Shown here: positions 1 to 8,525 of the stretch, one piece after another
Position numbering within the stretch: position 1 is the first letter of the stretch
Layout of the letters: each line of letters starts with the position of its first letter
Origin: CAWACP01 sp963780655
Lineage (GTDB): Bacteria; Acidobacteriota; Terriglobia; Bryobacterales; Bryobacteraceae
DNA length: 64,000 nucleotides
Direction: 5' to 3'
NCBI GenBank assembly: GCA_963780655.1
Contig: CAWACP010000006.1
Location: 62,001 to 126,000, forward strand
The notes under the pieces: generated by a model
What the model saw: only the letters and a program-made list of their open reading frames with translations
Databases searched by the model: none
What the model was told of the DNA's origin: nothing
Position numbers and translations under genes: made by a program

Positions 1-1
1 C

Positions 2-901
2 ACGCCGCGCGGGTTCGACTTCCAGCCCAAAGCGCACTGGGACCTGGGGCCGGAGCTCGGCATCCTCGATCTCGAGCGCGCCGCCAAAGTCACCGGCGCG
101 CGTTTCGCCGTTTACTGGGATATCGGCGCGCGACTGGAGCGGGCGCTCATCAATTTCATGCTCGACGTCCACACGCGCGAGCACGGCTACCGTGAGGTGC
201 TGCCGCCCTTCCTGGTGAACTCGCAAAGCCTGTACGGCACCGGCCAGCTTCCGAAGTTCGCGCAGGATCTGTTCCATTGCGAAGGCACGGATTTCTGGCT
301 CGTGCCGACGGCGGAGGTGCCCGTCACCAATCTGTTCCGCGATGAGATCCTCGACGGCGATCGGCTGCCCATCGCGCTCACCGCTTACACGCCGTGCTTC
401 CGCAGCGAGGCCGGCTCCTACGGCCGCGACGTGCGCGGCATCATCCGCCAGCACCAGTTCCAGAAAGTGGAGCTGGTGAAGTTCACGCGTCCCGAGCAAA
501 GCTACGACGAACTGGAGAAGCTCACCGCCAACGCCGAGGACATTCTTCAGCGGCTCGGCCTGCCGTACCGAACGGTGGTGCTGTGCGCCGGAGATACCGG
601 CTTCTCCTCGGCGAAGACGTACGATATCGAGGTCTGGCTGCCGGGGCAGAGCGGGTATAAGGAAATATCCTCGTGCTCAAATTTCGAGGCGTTCCAGGCT
701 CGCCGCGCCAATATTCGGATGAAAGGGCCGAAGGGCAAGTCCGAATATGTACACACGTTGAACGGAAGCGGGCTCGCGGTGGGACGCACCTGGGTGGCTA
801 TTGTCGAGAACTGTCAGCAGAAGGACGGCAGCATTCTGATCCCCGAGGCGCTGCGCCCGTATGTCGGCGCGGAACGGATTGCGCCCGGCCTGAAGCTCTG
901 A
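2..901 (+). CDS. serS: Seryl-tRNA synthetase, C-terminal part (start outside window)
   Basis: This enzyme charges tRNA-Ser with serine in the cytoplasm. The reading frame is open from the first bases of the window, so roughly the last 300 residues are present and the N-terminal tRNA-binding coiled coil lies upstream. Class II synthetase motifs are visible: motif 2 around TPCFRSEAGSYGRDVRGIIR followed by HQFQKVEL, and motif 3 near the end (NGSGLAVGRTWVAIVEN). The segment TAEVPVTN is the usual serine-pocket region. An internal ATG at 158 is not the real start because conserved sequence (HWDLGPELGILDLERAAKV) precedes it. The family identification is firm. Confidence 0.97.
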   Translation, partial: TPRGFDFQPKAHWDLGPELGILDLERAAKVTGARFAVYWDIGARLERALINFMLDVHTREHGYREVLPPFLVNSQSLYGTGQLPKFAQDLFHCEGTDFWLVPTAEVPVTNLFRDEILDGDRLPIALTAYTPCFRSEAGSYGRDVRGIIRQHQFQKVELVKFTRPEQSYDELEKLTANAEDILQRLGLPYRTVVLCAGDTGFSSAKTYDIEVWLPGQSGYKEISSCSNFEAFQARRANIRMKGPKGKSEYVHTLNGSGLAVGRTWVAIVENCQQKDGSILIPEALRPYVGAERIAPGLKL

Positions 902-1040
902 GGTCCGTCTGAGGTCCCTCGGTGTAACCCAGGGATATTCCGTGGTACGGTTAGTTAGCACTCAGCCGTGGGGTTGCGCCGCGGTTTTTCGCTCAGCCAC
1001 CCACCATCCCACTCCTGCCTGCTTTGTTGGAGGATGTTGT

Positions 1041-1511
1041 ATGCACGATTCTTCCCGCAGGCCAATGGAAATCCTGATCGTCGAGGATGATCCGGCGTCC
1101 CGTTATCTTCTCGAAAGATGTTTACGGGACTCACGGATCGACGCCCATGTCTGCTCGGTCACCGATGGTGAAGAGGCAATTGCGTATCTGGCGGAAGTGA
1201 AAGACAATGCGCGGGCTCCGCAGCCGGACCTCATTCTTCTCGACCTGAACATGCCGCGCAAAGACGGGCGGGAAGTGCTGGCTGAAATCAAGCGGGATCC
1301 GGTGCTGAAGCGCATTCCGGTGATTGTGATGACCAACTCGCGTGAGCAGTGCGACGTCAACGCCGCCTACGATCTGCACGCGAACTGCTATCTGCGAAAG
1401 GCCTTCGATTTGGAAGAGCTGAACCGGCAGGTTCGGCTGATCGAGGACTTCTGGTTCGAGATGGTGCTCCGGCCCACCGCCGACCCTGCCGGCGTTGGCG
1501 ATAATTATTAA
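1041..1511 (+). CDS. Single-domain response regulator, Rcp1-like
   Basis: A stand-alone receiver domain of 156 residues with no output domain, expected to accept phosphate from a histidine kinase and act by protein contact. Visible features are the acidic pair in VEDDP, the phospho-acceptor Asp in LLDLNMPRKDG and the conserved Thr in VIVMTNS. The C-terminal helix ending EDFWFEMV is typical of the Rcp1 subfamily. The start at 1041 is chosen because AGGAGG-like sequence at 1029-1033 precedes it; the frame stays open upstream without a ribosome site. The usual Lys-Pro near the end is Lys-Ala (YLRKAFD). No partner kinase is adjacent. Confidence 0.9.
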   Translation: MHDSSRRPMEILIVEDDPASRYLLERCLRDSRIDAHVCSVTDGEEAIAYLAEVKDNARAPQPDLILLDLNMPRKDGREVLAEIKRDPVLKRIPVIVMTNSREQCDVNAAYDLHANCYLRKAFDLEELNRQVRLIEDFWFEMVLRPTADPAGVGDNY

Positions 1512-1562
1512 GCAGTGGAGCAGCCACTCAGGCTGCGGCTCATCCCGCAGGAGGGTATTCGC

Positions 1563-2543
1563 ATGAAAATCGGACTGTACAGCGTCACGTATCGCGGCGT
1601 CTGGTATCGTGGACCCGCTGTTGACGTTTTCAGCCTCGTGCGCCTTGCAAAACAGCAGGGCTGGGAAGGTCTGGAGCTGGACGCGGAACGCCCGCACGCA
1701 GCTCCGATGGACCTGTCTTCCGACGATCGCCGGAGGCTTCGCGACCTGGCGGGCGAGGTCGGCCTTCCGCTCTGTGCGGTATCGCCGAACTGCGATCTGT
1801 CCAGCCCCGTGCCGGTGCAACGGGAGGCCATGATCTTCTACACGCGTGAGTGCATCAGGCTCGCCCGCGATCTCGGCGCGCCCATCTGCAAGATTTTTGC
1901 CGCCTGGCGAGGCATCACGCTGCACGACGGTCTCGCCACCTACGACGAAACGTACAGCTACAACCAGTACGGCTTCTGGAAAGGCGACCGCAGACAATTT
2001 GTCGTCGACTCCATGCGCGAGCTGGTTAAGATTGCCGAAGACAACGGCATCATTCTGGCCATGCAGAACCATGGGCCCGATGTCGTCAACCGCTACCAGG
2101 ACGTGCTCGAGCTGATTGACGAAGTGGGCTCGCCGGCGTTCAAGGCATGCATGGATATCAACATTGAACCGGAAGCGGATTCGGCCGCGCATGCCCTCGA
2201 AATGGCGAAGGCCACGGGACCGCTGCAGGTCCATTCGCATTTCAACGCCGAGTTCGCGCGCGGGACGGACGGCAGCGTTGAACTCGTGGCGGGCGGCTAC
2301 TTCGACAAAGCATTCTGGGGACGGAAGGTGGCCTACCCGGCTTACGTGGATGCGCTCGTCGCATCGGGCTACGACGGCTACATCGACTGGGAGTTCTGCC
2401 ACCCCGGCATCGAAAACGGCCGGCCCGCGGGCATCGACTACGTGCACAATCAGACCCGGCTCGCGCTCGAGTACATGCAGGGCCTGCGAGCCAGTGCGCT
2501 CAAGCACCGCGCGGCCGCCGAGGCATACAGCACAGCATCGTAA
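1563..2543 (+). CDS. Sugar phosphate isomerase/epimerase family protein (TIM barrel)
   Basis: A 326-residue AP-endonuclease-2/xylose-isomerase-like TIM barrel. Such proteins isomerise or epimerise sugars or inositol derivatives, usually with a divalent metal. Candidate ligands are seen in ELDAE, AMQNHG, CMDIN, HSHF and DWEFCHP. No export signal is apparent, so it is probably cytoplasmic. The start at 1563 is supported by AGGAGGG at 1549-1555. It follows the response regulator after 51 bases. The exact substrate cannot be read from the sequence. Confidence 0.85.
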   Translation: MKIGLYSVTYRGVWYRGPAVDVFSLVRLAKQQGWEGLELDAERPHAAPMDLSSDDRRRLRDLAGEVGLPLCAVSPNCDLSSPVPVQREAMIFYTRECIRLARDLGAPICKIFAAWRGITLHDGLATYDETYSYNQYGFWKGDRRQFVVDSMRELVKIAEDNGIILAMQNHGPDVVNRYQDVLELIDEVGSPAFKACMDINIEPEADSAAHALEMAKATGPLQVHSHFNAEFARGTDGSVELVAGGYFDKAFWGRKVAYPAYVDALVASGYDGYIDWEFCHPGIENGRPAGIDYVHNQTRLALEYMQGLRASALKHRAAAEAYSTAS

Positions 2544-2576
2544 AGCACGCTTTCGGCCTGCAACGTGGCGCGAGCT

Positions 2577-3482
2577 TCAGCGCATCCTGAGTCCCGAAGG
2601 GTCCAGGTGATCGTCTAACTGCTGCATCCAAATGACGGCGAGCGCCATCAGCTCATCGCGCTTTACCTGCCCGGACCGCGCTACCGCCAGATCGGTTTTT
2701 TCATCCGGGTCCTGCCCGAGGTTGTACAGATGCAGAATCCGACGGTCGGGCCGAAAGACGATCTTATCGAGACCGCGCACCAGCATGCGCCACTCATCCC
2801 GCTTGCCGATGCGGCCCTCCACGTAGACGGACTCCGCAGGCGGTCCCATGAGGTTGCGTCCCTGCAAGCCGTCGGGAACGGGAATCCCGCAGAGGCCGAG
2901 TACGGTGGGCATCACGTCGATGCCGCAGGCGAGCGAATCCCGATCCCCCGCGTTCAGCCTGCGCGGCCAATAGAACAACAGCGGAACGCGAGTGGATGTC
3001 TCGTACCAGATGTCATTGGCCGCGCCGCGCGCCGCCGTGAAGACCACCAGCGTGTCGCCGGGCAGCGACAGAGCGGAGCGCAGGCAGACAATGTCGCCGT
3101 CCGGCCCCGGTTCCATGATGGCGAGGCAGCGGTCAGCGCCGGATGGCAAAGAGCCATGCACTGTCTTCCAGCCCGCCGCGGCAAAGCAGGCCGCCAGATC
3201 GGGTCCACCCGGCGCCCCTGCCACGCTGCCCGGATGGGGATAGCGCCCGCTGAGCACGGCAGCGCGGCCGGCATCCGGCTCGGGACACGCCGTGTACGCG
3301 CGCGAGTAAATCGCCGAGCTCGTGACCAAATTGAGGATCGCCTCTGCCGAGTGCTCGCGCAGTTCGGAGATAATCAGGACGACGCGGTCGGGCGCCACGC
3401 CGCGGCCGCTGCTCTGTTGCGCAAGCAGAGGCGCGGCAAGGCCGGCGAGAAACGTGCGCCGCGGTATTTGTCCTGGTAACAT
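2577..3482 (-). CDS. Sulfatase-fold protein lacking catalytic residues (probable pseudoenzyme)
   Basis: A 301-residue Tat-exported protein (PRRTFLAGLAAPLLA at the N-terminus) of the alkaline phosphatase/sulfatase superfamily. It keeps fold landmarks: VVLIIS near the start, GRAAVLSGRYPHPG, STRVPLLFYWP, and GIDVMPTVLGLCGIPVP. The catalytic apparatus is missing. The formylglycine signature Cys-x-Pro-x-Arg aligns with PDAGR, the first metal-binding Asp pair is SELREHS, and the distal Asp-His metal pair is TAARGAANDI. It is also much shorter than the usual 450-500 residues. The start is the ATG just before the Tat motif; its 5' end lies nine bases from the divergent gene at 3492. Confidence 0.8.
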   Translation of the reverse strand: MLPGQIPRRTFLAGLAAPLLAQQSSGRGVAPDRVVLIISELREHSAEAILNLVTSSAIYSRAYTACPEPDAGRAAVLSGRYPHPGSVAGAPGGPDLAACFAAAGWKTVHGSLPSGADRCLAIMEPGPDGDIVCLRSALSLPGDTLVVFTAARGAANDIWYETSTRVPLLFYWPRRLNAGDRDSLACGIDVMPTVLGLCGIPVPDGLQGRNLMGPPAESVYVEGRIGKRDEWRMLVRGLDKIVFRPDRRILHLYNLGQDPDEKTDLAVARSGQVKRDELMALAVIWMQQLDDHLDPSGLRMR

Positions 3483-3491
3483 AGAGGCTCT

Positions 3492-4253
3492 GTGCGGACT
3501 GTCCTTGCCTGGCTGCTTGCTTCGGCGCTCGCCGTGGCCGCCGCCGACGCGCCGCTCGAGAACACCGGCAAGCCCATACGCGTAGCCTTCGATTGCGCGA
3601 CCGCCGACCTTGAATCCGCCGGACTCACCTGCACCGACGACGAACCGTGCCGCGTTTTTCTCGAGCTGACCGGCGTGGAATCCGCCGCCGGCCGCGTGTT
3701 CGTCGCAGGCAACCTGCACACCGAGACCACGACGCTTTCTTCTATTCTGCTCGAAACCGACGACGCCGGGCACAAATGGTTCGAGCCGGCCCACCGTATT
3801 CCCTCGGCCGCGCTGGAGGAAATCCAGTTTCTGGATTTCCAGCACGGGTGGATTGCCGGCCAGTCGGTGCAACCGCTTCCGCGCAACCCGTTCCTGTTGT
3901 CCACCGATGACGGGGGCCGGACCTGGCAGCAGCAGCTCATCTTTGAGGACGATCAGCCTGGCTCCATCGAACAGTTTCGGTTCGATTCGCCGATAGATGG
4001 CCGCGTGCAGGTCGATCGGACGCCGGAGAAAAAGCACGAGCTGTATCACACGCTCACCGCGGGCGCGAACTGGGAGCTGGAGAAGAGCAGCGCCGATCCG
4101 ATTCCATTGCCAAAGCGCGGGGGCGAAAGCGCGCCGTTATGGCGGCTCGAGGCGGACAGAAAGACGGCGTCCTGGGAGGTCGAGAAAAATCACGAGGGCG
4201 GCTGGCAGCGCGTGGCGGCTTTCCTCACCGAAGTGGCGGGGTGCAAAGAGTAG
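3492..4253 (+). CDS. Secreted BNR/Ycf48-like beta-propeller protein, unknown function
   Basis: A 253-residue protein with a signal peptide (TVLAWLLASALAVAAA) and motifs of BNR/photosystem II assembly factor Ycf48-like repeats: LETDDAGHKWFEP, HGWIAGQ and LSTDDGGRTWQQQL. These Asp-box turns suggest a small beta-propeller acting outside the cytoplasmic membrane. The start codon is GTG at 3492 with AGAGG at 3483-3487 as a modest ribosome site. It overlaps the following HyuB gene by 13 bases, suggesting co-translation. No specific substrate or partner is indicated. Confidence 0.7.
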   Translation: MRTVLAWLLASALAVAAADAPLENTGKPIRVAFDCATADLESAGLTCTDDEPCRVFLELTGVESAAGRVFVAGNLHTETTTLSSILLETDDAGHKWFEPAHRIPSAALEEIQFLDFQHGWIAGQSVQPLPRNPFLLSTDDGGRTWQQQLIFEDDQPGSIEQFRFDSPIDGRVQVDRTPEKKHELYHTLTAGANWELEKSSADPIPLPKRGGESAPLWRLEADRKTASWEVEKNHEGGWQRVAAFLTEVAGCKE

Positions 4254-5812
4254 CCGATCCGGTCGAACTGGAATTGTTCCGCCATCTGCTGGCGTCCATC
4301 GCCGAGGAGATGGGCGCGGTGCTTCGCAAAACCTCGTACTCCGCGAACATCAAGGAACGGCGCGATTATTCATGCGCCGTTTACAACGAGTCCGGTCAGA
4401 CCGTGGCGATGGGCGACCACATGCCCGTCCACCTCGGCGCCATGCCGCTCTCCGTGCGACACGCTATCGACGCGTTCACGCTCGCCGACGGCGATGTGGT
4501 AATCCTCAACGATCCGTTTCGCGGCGGCACGCATCTGCCCGACATCACCGCGGTGGCGCCCGTGTTCGTGAAAGGCGTCTCCGGACCGGCTTTCTACGTG
4601 GCCAACCGCGCGCATCATTCCGATGTGGGCGGCATGACCCCGGGATCGATGCCGCTGGCGCGCGAGATTTTTCAGGAGGGCATCCGCATACCGCCCGTGC
4701 TGCTGGTGCGCCGCGGCGAGATGCAGCGCGATGTGCTGAACCTGCTGCTGGCGAATGTACGCACGCCGGTGGAGCGTGAGGGGGACATCGCCGCGCAACT
4801 GATGGCCATCCGGCGCGGAGAAACGCGGCTGCGAGAGACGGCCGCGAAATACGGGCTGGCGCGGGTGCGCCGCAACATGACCGCGCTGATGGATTACAGC
4901 GAGCGCATGATGCGCGCGGCGCTCGGCCGGCTGCGTCCGGGCAGGTATGAATTCGAAGATTTTCTCGAAGGCGACGGCTTCACCGATAAGCCCATCCGCA
5001 TTGCCGCCCGCGTGACGCTCGGGGGAACGGAGGCGACTGTGGATTTCAGCGGCTCCGATCCGCAGGCCGAGGGATCCGTGAACGCGAACTACGCGGTGAC
5101 GCTGTCCGCTGTCACCTATGTGTTCCGCTGTCTGATTCGCGAAGACGTGCCGTACACGGCCGGCATCATGCGGCCACTCACCGTGATTGCTCCGGAAGGC
5201 ACGGTGGTGAACGCTCTGGCGCCCGCGGCGATGGCGGCCGGCAACGTGGAAACATCGCAGCGCATCACCGACGTTGTTCTGGGCGCGCTGGCGCAGGCCG
5301 CGCCGGAGCTGATTCCGGCGGCAAGCTCAGGCACCATGAACAACCTCACGCTGGGCGGACGCGATCCGTTTCGCGCGCAGCCGTTCGCCTGGTATGAAAC
5401 CATCGCCGGCGGCATGGGGGCTTCGTCCCGGGGCGATGGGCTGAGCGCCGTGCACACGCACATGACGAACTCGCTCAACACGCCCATTGAGGCATTCGAG
5501 CATCAGTTCCCGTTGCGCATCCGCGCCTATCGCGTCCGGCGCGGTTCCGGCGGCCGGGGCCGGCATCGCGGCGGCGACGGCATTGTGCGTGAGTTCGAAT
5601 TCCTCGTACCTGCACAGGTGACCATCCTCTCCGACCGGCGCGAGCGTGGACCGTGGGGGCTCGACGGCGGCGGTTCGGGAAAGCCGGGACGCAACTCGCT
5701 GTTGCGCGGCGGGCGGACACTGGCGGTCAGGTCGAAGCAGCAGTTGGAGATCATAGCGGGGGACGTGTTGCGAATTGAATCGCCCGGCGGAGGCGGTTAC
5801 TCAGTAGAGTAG
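4241..5812 (+). CDS. hyuB: Hydantoinase B/oxoprolinase family protein
   Basis: About 523 residues matching the HyuB family, the beta half of ATP-dependent N-methylhydantoinase/5-oxoprolinase enzymes. Recognisable family blocks are ELFRHLLASIAEEMGAVLRK, NIKERRDYSCAV, DGDVVILNDPFRGGTHLPD and ANRAHHSDVGGMTPGSMP, with the glycine-rich C-terminus LRIESPGGGGYS. The start is taken as GTG at 4241 because family similarity begins there (VADPVELELF). The companion HyuA subunit is not next to it in this window, so it must be encoded elsewhere or this protein works alone. Confidence 0.9.
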   Translation: MQRVADPVELELFRHLLASIAEEMGAVLRKTSYSANIKERRDYSCAVYNESGQTVAMGDHMPVHLGAMPLSVRHAIDAFTLADGDVVILNDPFRGGTHLPDITAVAPVFVKGVSGPAFYVANRAHHSDVGGMTPGSMPLAREIFQEGIRIPPVLLVRRGEMQRDVLNLLLANVRTPVEREGDIAAQLMAIRRGETRLRETAAKYGLARVRRNMTALMDYSERMMRAALGRLRPGRYEFEDFLEGDGFTDKPIRIAARVTLGGTEATVDFSGSDPQAEGSVNANYAVTLSAVTYVFRCLIREDVPYTAGIMRPLTVIAPEGTVVNALAPAAMAAGNVETSQRITDVVLGALAQAAPELIPAASSGTMNNLTLGGRDPFRAQPFAWYETIAGGMGASSRGDGLSAVHTHMTNSLNTPIEAFEHQFPLRIRAYRVRRGSGGRGRHRGGDGIVREFEFLVPAQVTILSDRRERGPWGLDGGGSGKPGRNSLLRGGRTLAVRSKQQLEIIAGDVLRIESPGGGGYSVE

Positions 5813-5829
5813 GCTTTTAGCCTGCGCAG

Positions 5830-6300
5830 TTATGAAGTAGACGCCGTGTCTGCGGAATAGCGTTCCCGAGCCGGAAGGCTGACCACGGAGCACCAGAACT
5901 GCTCGATGGCCCGCACGATCTCGAAGAAACTTTCGAACTCCATCGGCTTGCGGATATAGCAGTTGGCGTGATTGTCGTAGGAAAACTGCACGTCGGATTC
6001 CGCCTGCGAGGTGGACAGGATCATCACGGGAATGCGACGCAGTTGCGGATCGGATTTCACATCCACCAGTACCTCGCGGCCGCTCCGCCGCGGCAGGTTG
6101 AGATCGAGGAGAATGAGATCCGGCGTGGGCGCGTTCTCGAACCGACCGTGCCGCCGCAGGAAGTCGATCGCTTCCACCCCATCGGTGACCACGTGCAGGC
6201 GCGTTTGGATATAGCTGTCTTTCAGCGCTTCTTTCGTGAGACGAACGTCGCCCGGATTGTCTTCGACAAGGAGAATGCGAACGGGTTGTTGATGCGACAT
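5830..6300 (-). CDS. Single-domain response regulator, Rcp1-like
   Basis: A receiver-only protein of about 156 residues, related to the one at 1041. It has the acidic cluster in LLVEDNPGD, phospho-acceptor Asp in LILLDLNLPRRSG, conserved Thr/Ser in MILSTSQAE, and Lys-Pro in CYIRKPMEF. The tail AIEQFWCSVVSLP is the Rcp1-type C-terminal helix. Two ATGs are possible (6312 and 6300) and neither has a strong ribosome site; 6300 matches the usual family N-terminus. It is convergent with hyuB and has no neighbouring histidine kinase. Confidence 0.88.
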   Translation of the reverse strand: MSHQQPVRILLVEDNPGDVRLTKEALKDSYIQTRLHVVTDGVEAIDFLRRHGRFENAPTPDLILLDLNLPRRSGREVLVDVKSDPQLRRIPVMILSTSQAESDVQFSYDNHANCYIRKPMEFESFFEIVRAIEQFWCSVVSLPARERYSADTASTS

Positions 6301-6471
6301 AGCCGGCTGCATTACCGTGTTGCCGCATGCCCGGCGCTGGCCGGACCACGGCGACCCTTATTGTAATCTACACAGCACGCCGCTGTAAAACACAATCGCA
6401 ATGAATGTTGCGAAGCGCACAGTACGCGGCGTGACAAACCTGAATTTCGCCACCACTGCTGTAATGTAGCT

Positions 6472-7260
6472 ATGCGTGCGATTGTTGCGCTTGCCGCTGC
6501 GTTATTCTCGTGGCCGGCGTGGGCGGCGAAGCTCACCCCCGACACGGCTCGCGCGTTCGATCGCTACATCGAGTTGACGGAAGCGCAGCTCGCGCGGACG
6601 CGCACGAGTGGCCCGTTTCTCTGGGTCGACTCGCATCCCGAAGCCCGGCAGAATGCGCGCAATGGTCAGACCGTGGTGGAGTCTTTGCAGACCACCGATC
6701 GCGGGAAGCCGGTTCGCGTGCCCGACGGCCGAATTCATGACTGGCTTGGCGCGCTGTTCATTCCACACGCGACCATTGCCGGCGTGCGCTCCGTGATGCA
6801 GGATTACGACAATTACAAGCGCATCTACAAGCCCGACGTCATCGACTCGAAACTGCTTCGCCACAACGACGATCGGTTCCGCGTGTTCCTGCGACTCTAC
6901 AAGAAGCAGTTCCTGACGCTGGTGTACAACGCCGAGTACGAGGTCGAGTACAACAGTGTATCGGCGGGGCGGCTGGAGATCGTCTCGCGGTCGGTCCGCA
7001 TTGCTCAGGTACGGGACCCGGCGCAATCGTACACCGACGAAGATCCACCGGGCGATGACGACGGCTTTCTCTGGCGGTTGAACTCGTACTGGCGGTTCGA
7101 GGAAGCCGACGGCGGCGTCTACACACAATGCCGCGCCATCTCGCTCTCTCGCGCGATTCCGTTCGGCTTCGGCTGGCTCAGCGGGTTTTTGCAGCAATTC
7201 CCGCGCGACGCTCTGGTCCGTACGCTCGAAGCAACCGTGCGCGCGGTCAGCGGACGGTGA
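6472..7260 (+). CDS. Secreted SRPBCC/START-like protein, unknown function
   Basis: 262 residues with an N-terminal signal peptide (MRAIVALAAALFSWPAWAA). The middle region (HATIAGVRSVMQDYDNYKRI and later VEYNSVSAGRLEIVSRS, WRFEEADGGVYTQCRAISL) has the character of a START/polyketide-cyclase-like lipid-binding fold. That assignment is from pattern only. The C-terminal SGFLQQFPRDALVRTLEATV is helical. It is a single gene with a 110-base AT-richer region upstream. No operon partner is apparent. Confidence 0.65.
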   Translation: MRAIVALAAALFSWPAWAAKLTPDTARAFDRYIELTEAQLARTRTSGPFLWVDSHPEARQNARNGQTVVESLQTTDRGKPVRVPDGRIHDWLGALFIPHATIAGVRSVMQDYDNYKRIYKPDVIDSKLLRHNDDRFRVFLRLYKKQFLTLVYNAEYEVEYNSVSAGRLEIVSRSVRIAQVRDPAQSYTDEDPPGDDDGFLWRLNSYWRFEEADGGVYTQCRAISLSRAIPFGFGWLSGFLQQFPRDALVRTLEATVRAVSGR

Positions 7261-7266
7261 GGCCAC

Positions 7267-8133
7267 TCATGCCGCGCGAGAGCTCCGGTTCTGCCAGAGA
7301 GCGTTGGCCAGCGTCGCGCTGAGAATGATCGCACCGCCGCCGAGTGACTGGGCCGCGGGCCGTTCGCCGTGGACAAGCCATGTCCACACCGGGTTCAGCG
7401 CCGGCTCCAGCATCAGCAGCACAGTGGCCTCGAACACCGGCACGTGCCGGATGCCGCGGGTGATGCAGACATAGGCGAGCGCGATCTGGAACACGCCCAG
7501 CCAGAGCATGACTGCCGCGTCGCGCGCGTGCCAGGCTGGAACGGGGAGCGCCCCAGGCAGAGCGGCCACGAATGCGATGCCATTGCCCATGGCCACGGTT
7601 GCAAGACCCGCGGAAGTTCTCCGACCGCGTTCTAGCCACCGCAGGCCGACGATGGTGAGGGCCCAGGTAAGGGCCGAAAGAGCTCCCAGCACGTTTCCCC
7701 GCCCCGGGTTCGGGGCTGTCGCGACGGCCGGCTCGCGCGCGGTGAAGAACAGAAGCATCCCGCCCGCCACCGCCGCCATCAGCAGGAGGTCCGAGCGGCG
7801 AATCTTCTCCCTCAGCAGAAGCGGTCCCAGCAGGATGACGAAGAATGGAGCGGCGGCCTGCAGATATATTGCGTTCGCGGCAGTGGTGAGCTTGGTGGCG
7901 CCAACGAACAGCAGCAACGTCGCGGCATAGGCCGCGGCAATGGGTACGTAACGCAAACGCCAGTTCCGCCGCGCTTCGGGAACCACGATGAGCAGCGCCA
8001 CGGCGGCGATTCCCGAGCGGAAACTCGCTACCTGCCAACTGTTCAGGCTGGTTGCTTTGATAGCCGCGCCGCCGGTGGAGAACAGCGCGGCCGCGGCCAG
8101 CAGCAGGAGGCGGCTGCGAAGCGGAGTGTTCAC
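7267..8133 (-). CDS. DMT-superfamily EamA transporter
   Basis: A ten-segment membrane protein of about 288 residues with two EamA halves, expected to export small metabolites across the inner membrane. Each half has the family pattern, for example AANAIYLQAAAPFFVILLGP in the first and ALAYVCITRGIRHVPVFEA followed by LLMLEPALNPVWTWLVHGE in the second. The start is placed at GTG 8133 (VNTPLRSRLLLLAAA), because the only upstream alternative is a TTG at 8193 in sequence unlike the family. The transported substrate cannot be inferred. Confidence 0.88.
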   Translation of the reverse strand: MNTPLRSRLLLLAAAALFSTGGAAIKATSLNSWQVASFRSGIAAVALLIVVPEARRNWRLRYVPIAAAYAATLLLFVGATKLTTAANAIYLQAAAPFFVILLGPLLLREKIRRSDLLLMAAVAGGMLLFFTAREPAVATAPNPGRGNVLGALSALTWALTIVGLRWLERGRRTSAGLATVAMGNGIAFVAALPGALPVPAWHARDAAVMLWLGVFQIALAYVCITRGIRHVPVFEATVLLMLEPALNPVWTWLVHGERPAAQSLGGGAIILSATLANALWQNRSSRAA

Positions 8134-8207
8134 GTAAGAACGTATCTTCTCATGCAGAGCGCCTGTAACAACGCCGTGGCCCCGGGAGTCCAACTCACAG
8201 GCGAATT

Positions 8208-8513
8208 ATGACTTATCGCGTGATCTTCATGGAGCGGACCGACGCAAAGGGCAAAAATACCGAGGATCCGCCGGAGTTTGTCGAACCCGAACTGATGGAC
8301 GGCGTGGTCCTGGACTGCCGGTTCGTCGAGCGCCTGGAGCCCGCCAACCAGCATGTGCAGGAGGAGGCGGACGAGGATGACAGTTTCCTGAGCATCGGCA
8401 CAGAGGTGTGGGAATACGAGGTCGCCGAGGGGCGCGATCAGGAATTCAAGGACGCCCTCGTCAACTCCCAGATGGTCATCGAGTACGAAGAGATGGAAGA
8501 CAACCCGGCGTAG
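8208..8513 (+). CDS. Small acidic protein of unknown function
   Basis: A 101-residue, strongly acidic cytoplasmic protein (repeated Glu/Asp runs such as EEADEDDS and EYEEMED). It has no membrane segment or recognisable motif. The ATG at 8208 follows a weak AGGCG. The N-terminus MTYRVIFMERTDAKGK looks like a beta strand followed by a loop. It is convergent with pckA, leaving 12 bases between the stop codons. I do not recognise the family. Confidence 0.6.
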   Translation: MTYRVIFMERTDAKGKNTEDPPEFVEPELMDGVVLDCRFVERLEPANQHVQEEADEDDSFLSIGTEVWEYEVAEGRDQEFKDALVNSQMVIEYEEMEDNPA

Positions 8514-8525
8514 CCGTCCTCGTAA

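Noticed and set aside
1131..2507. 458-codon frame antisense to the response regulator and isomerase
   Set aside because: Covers two well-supported plus-strand genes; composition is that of a complementary shadow.
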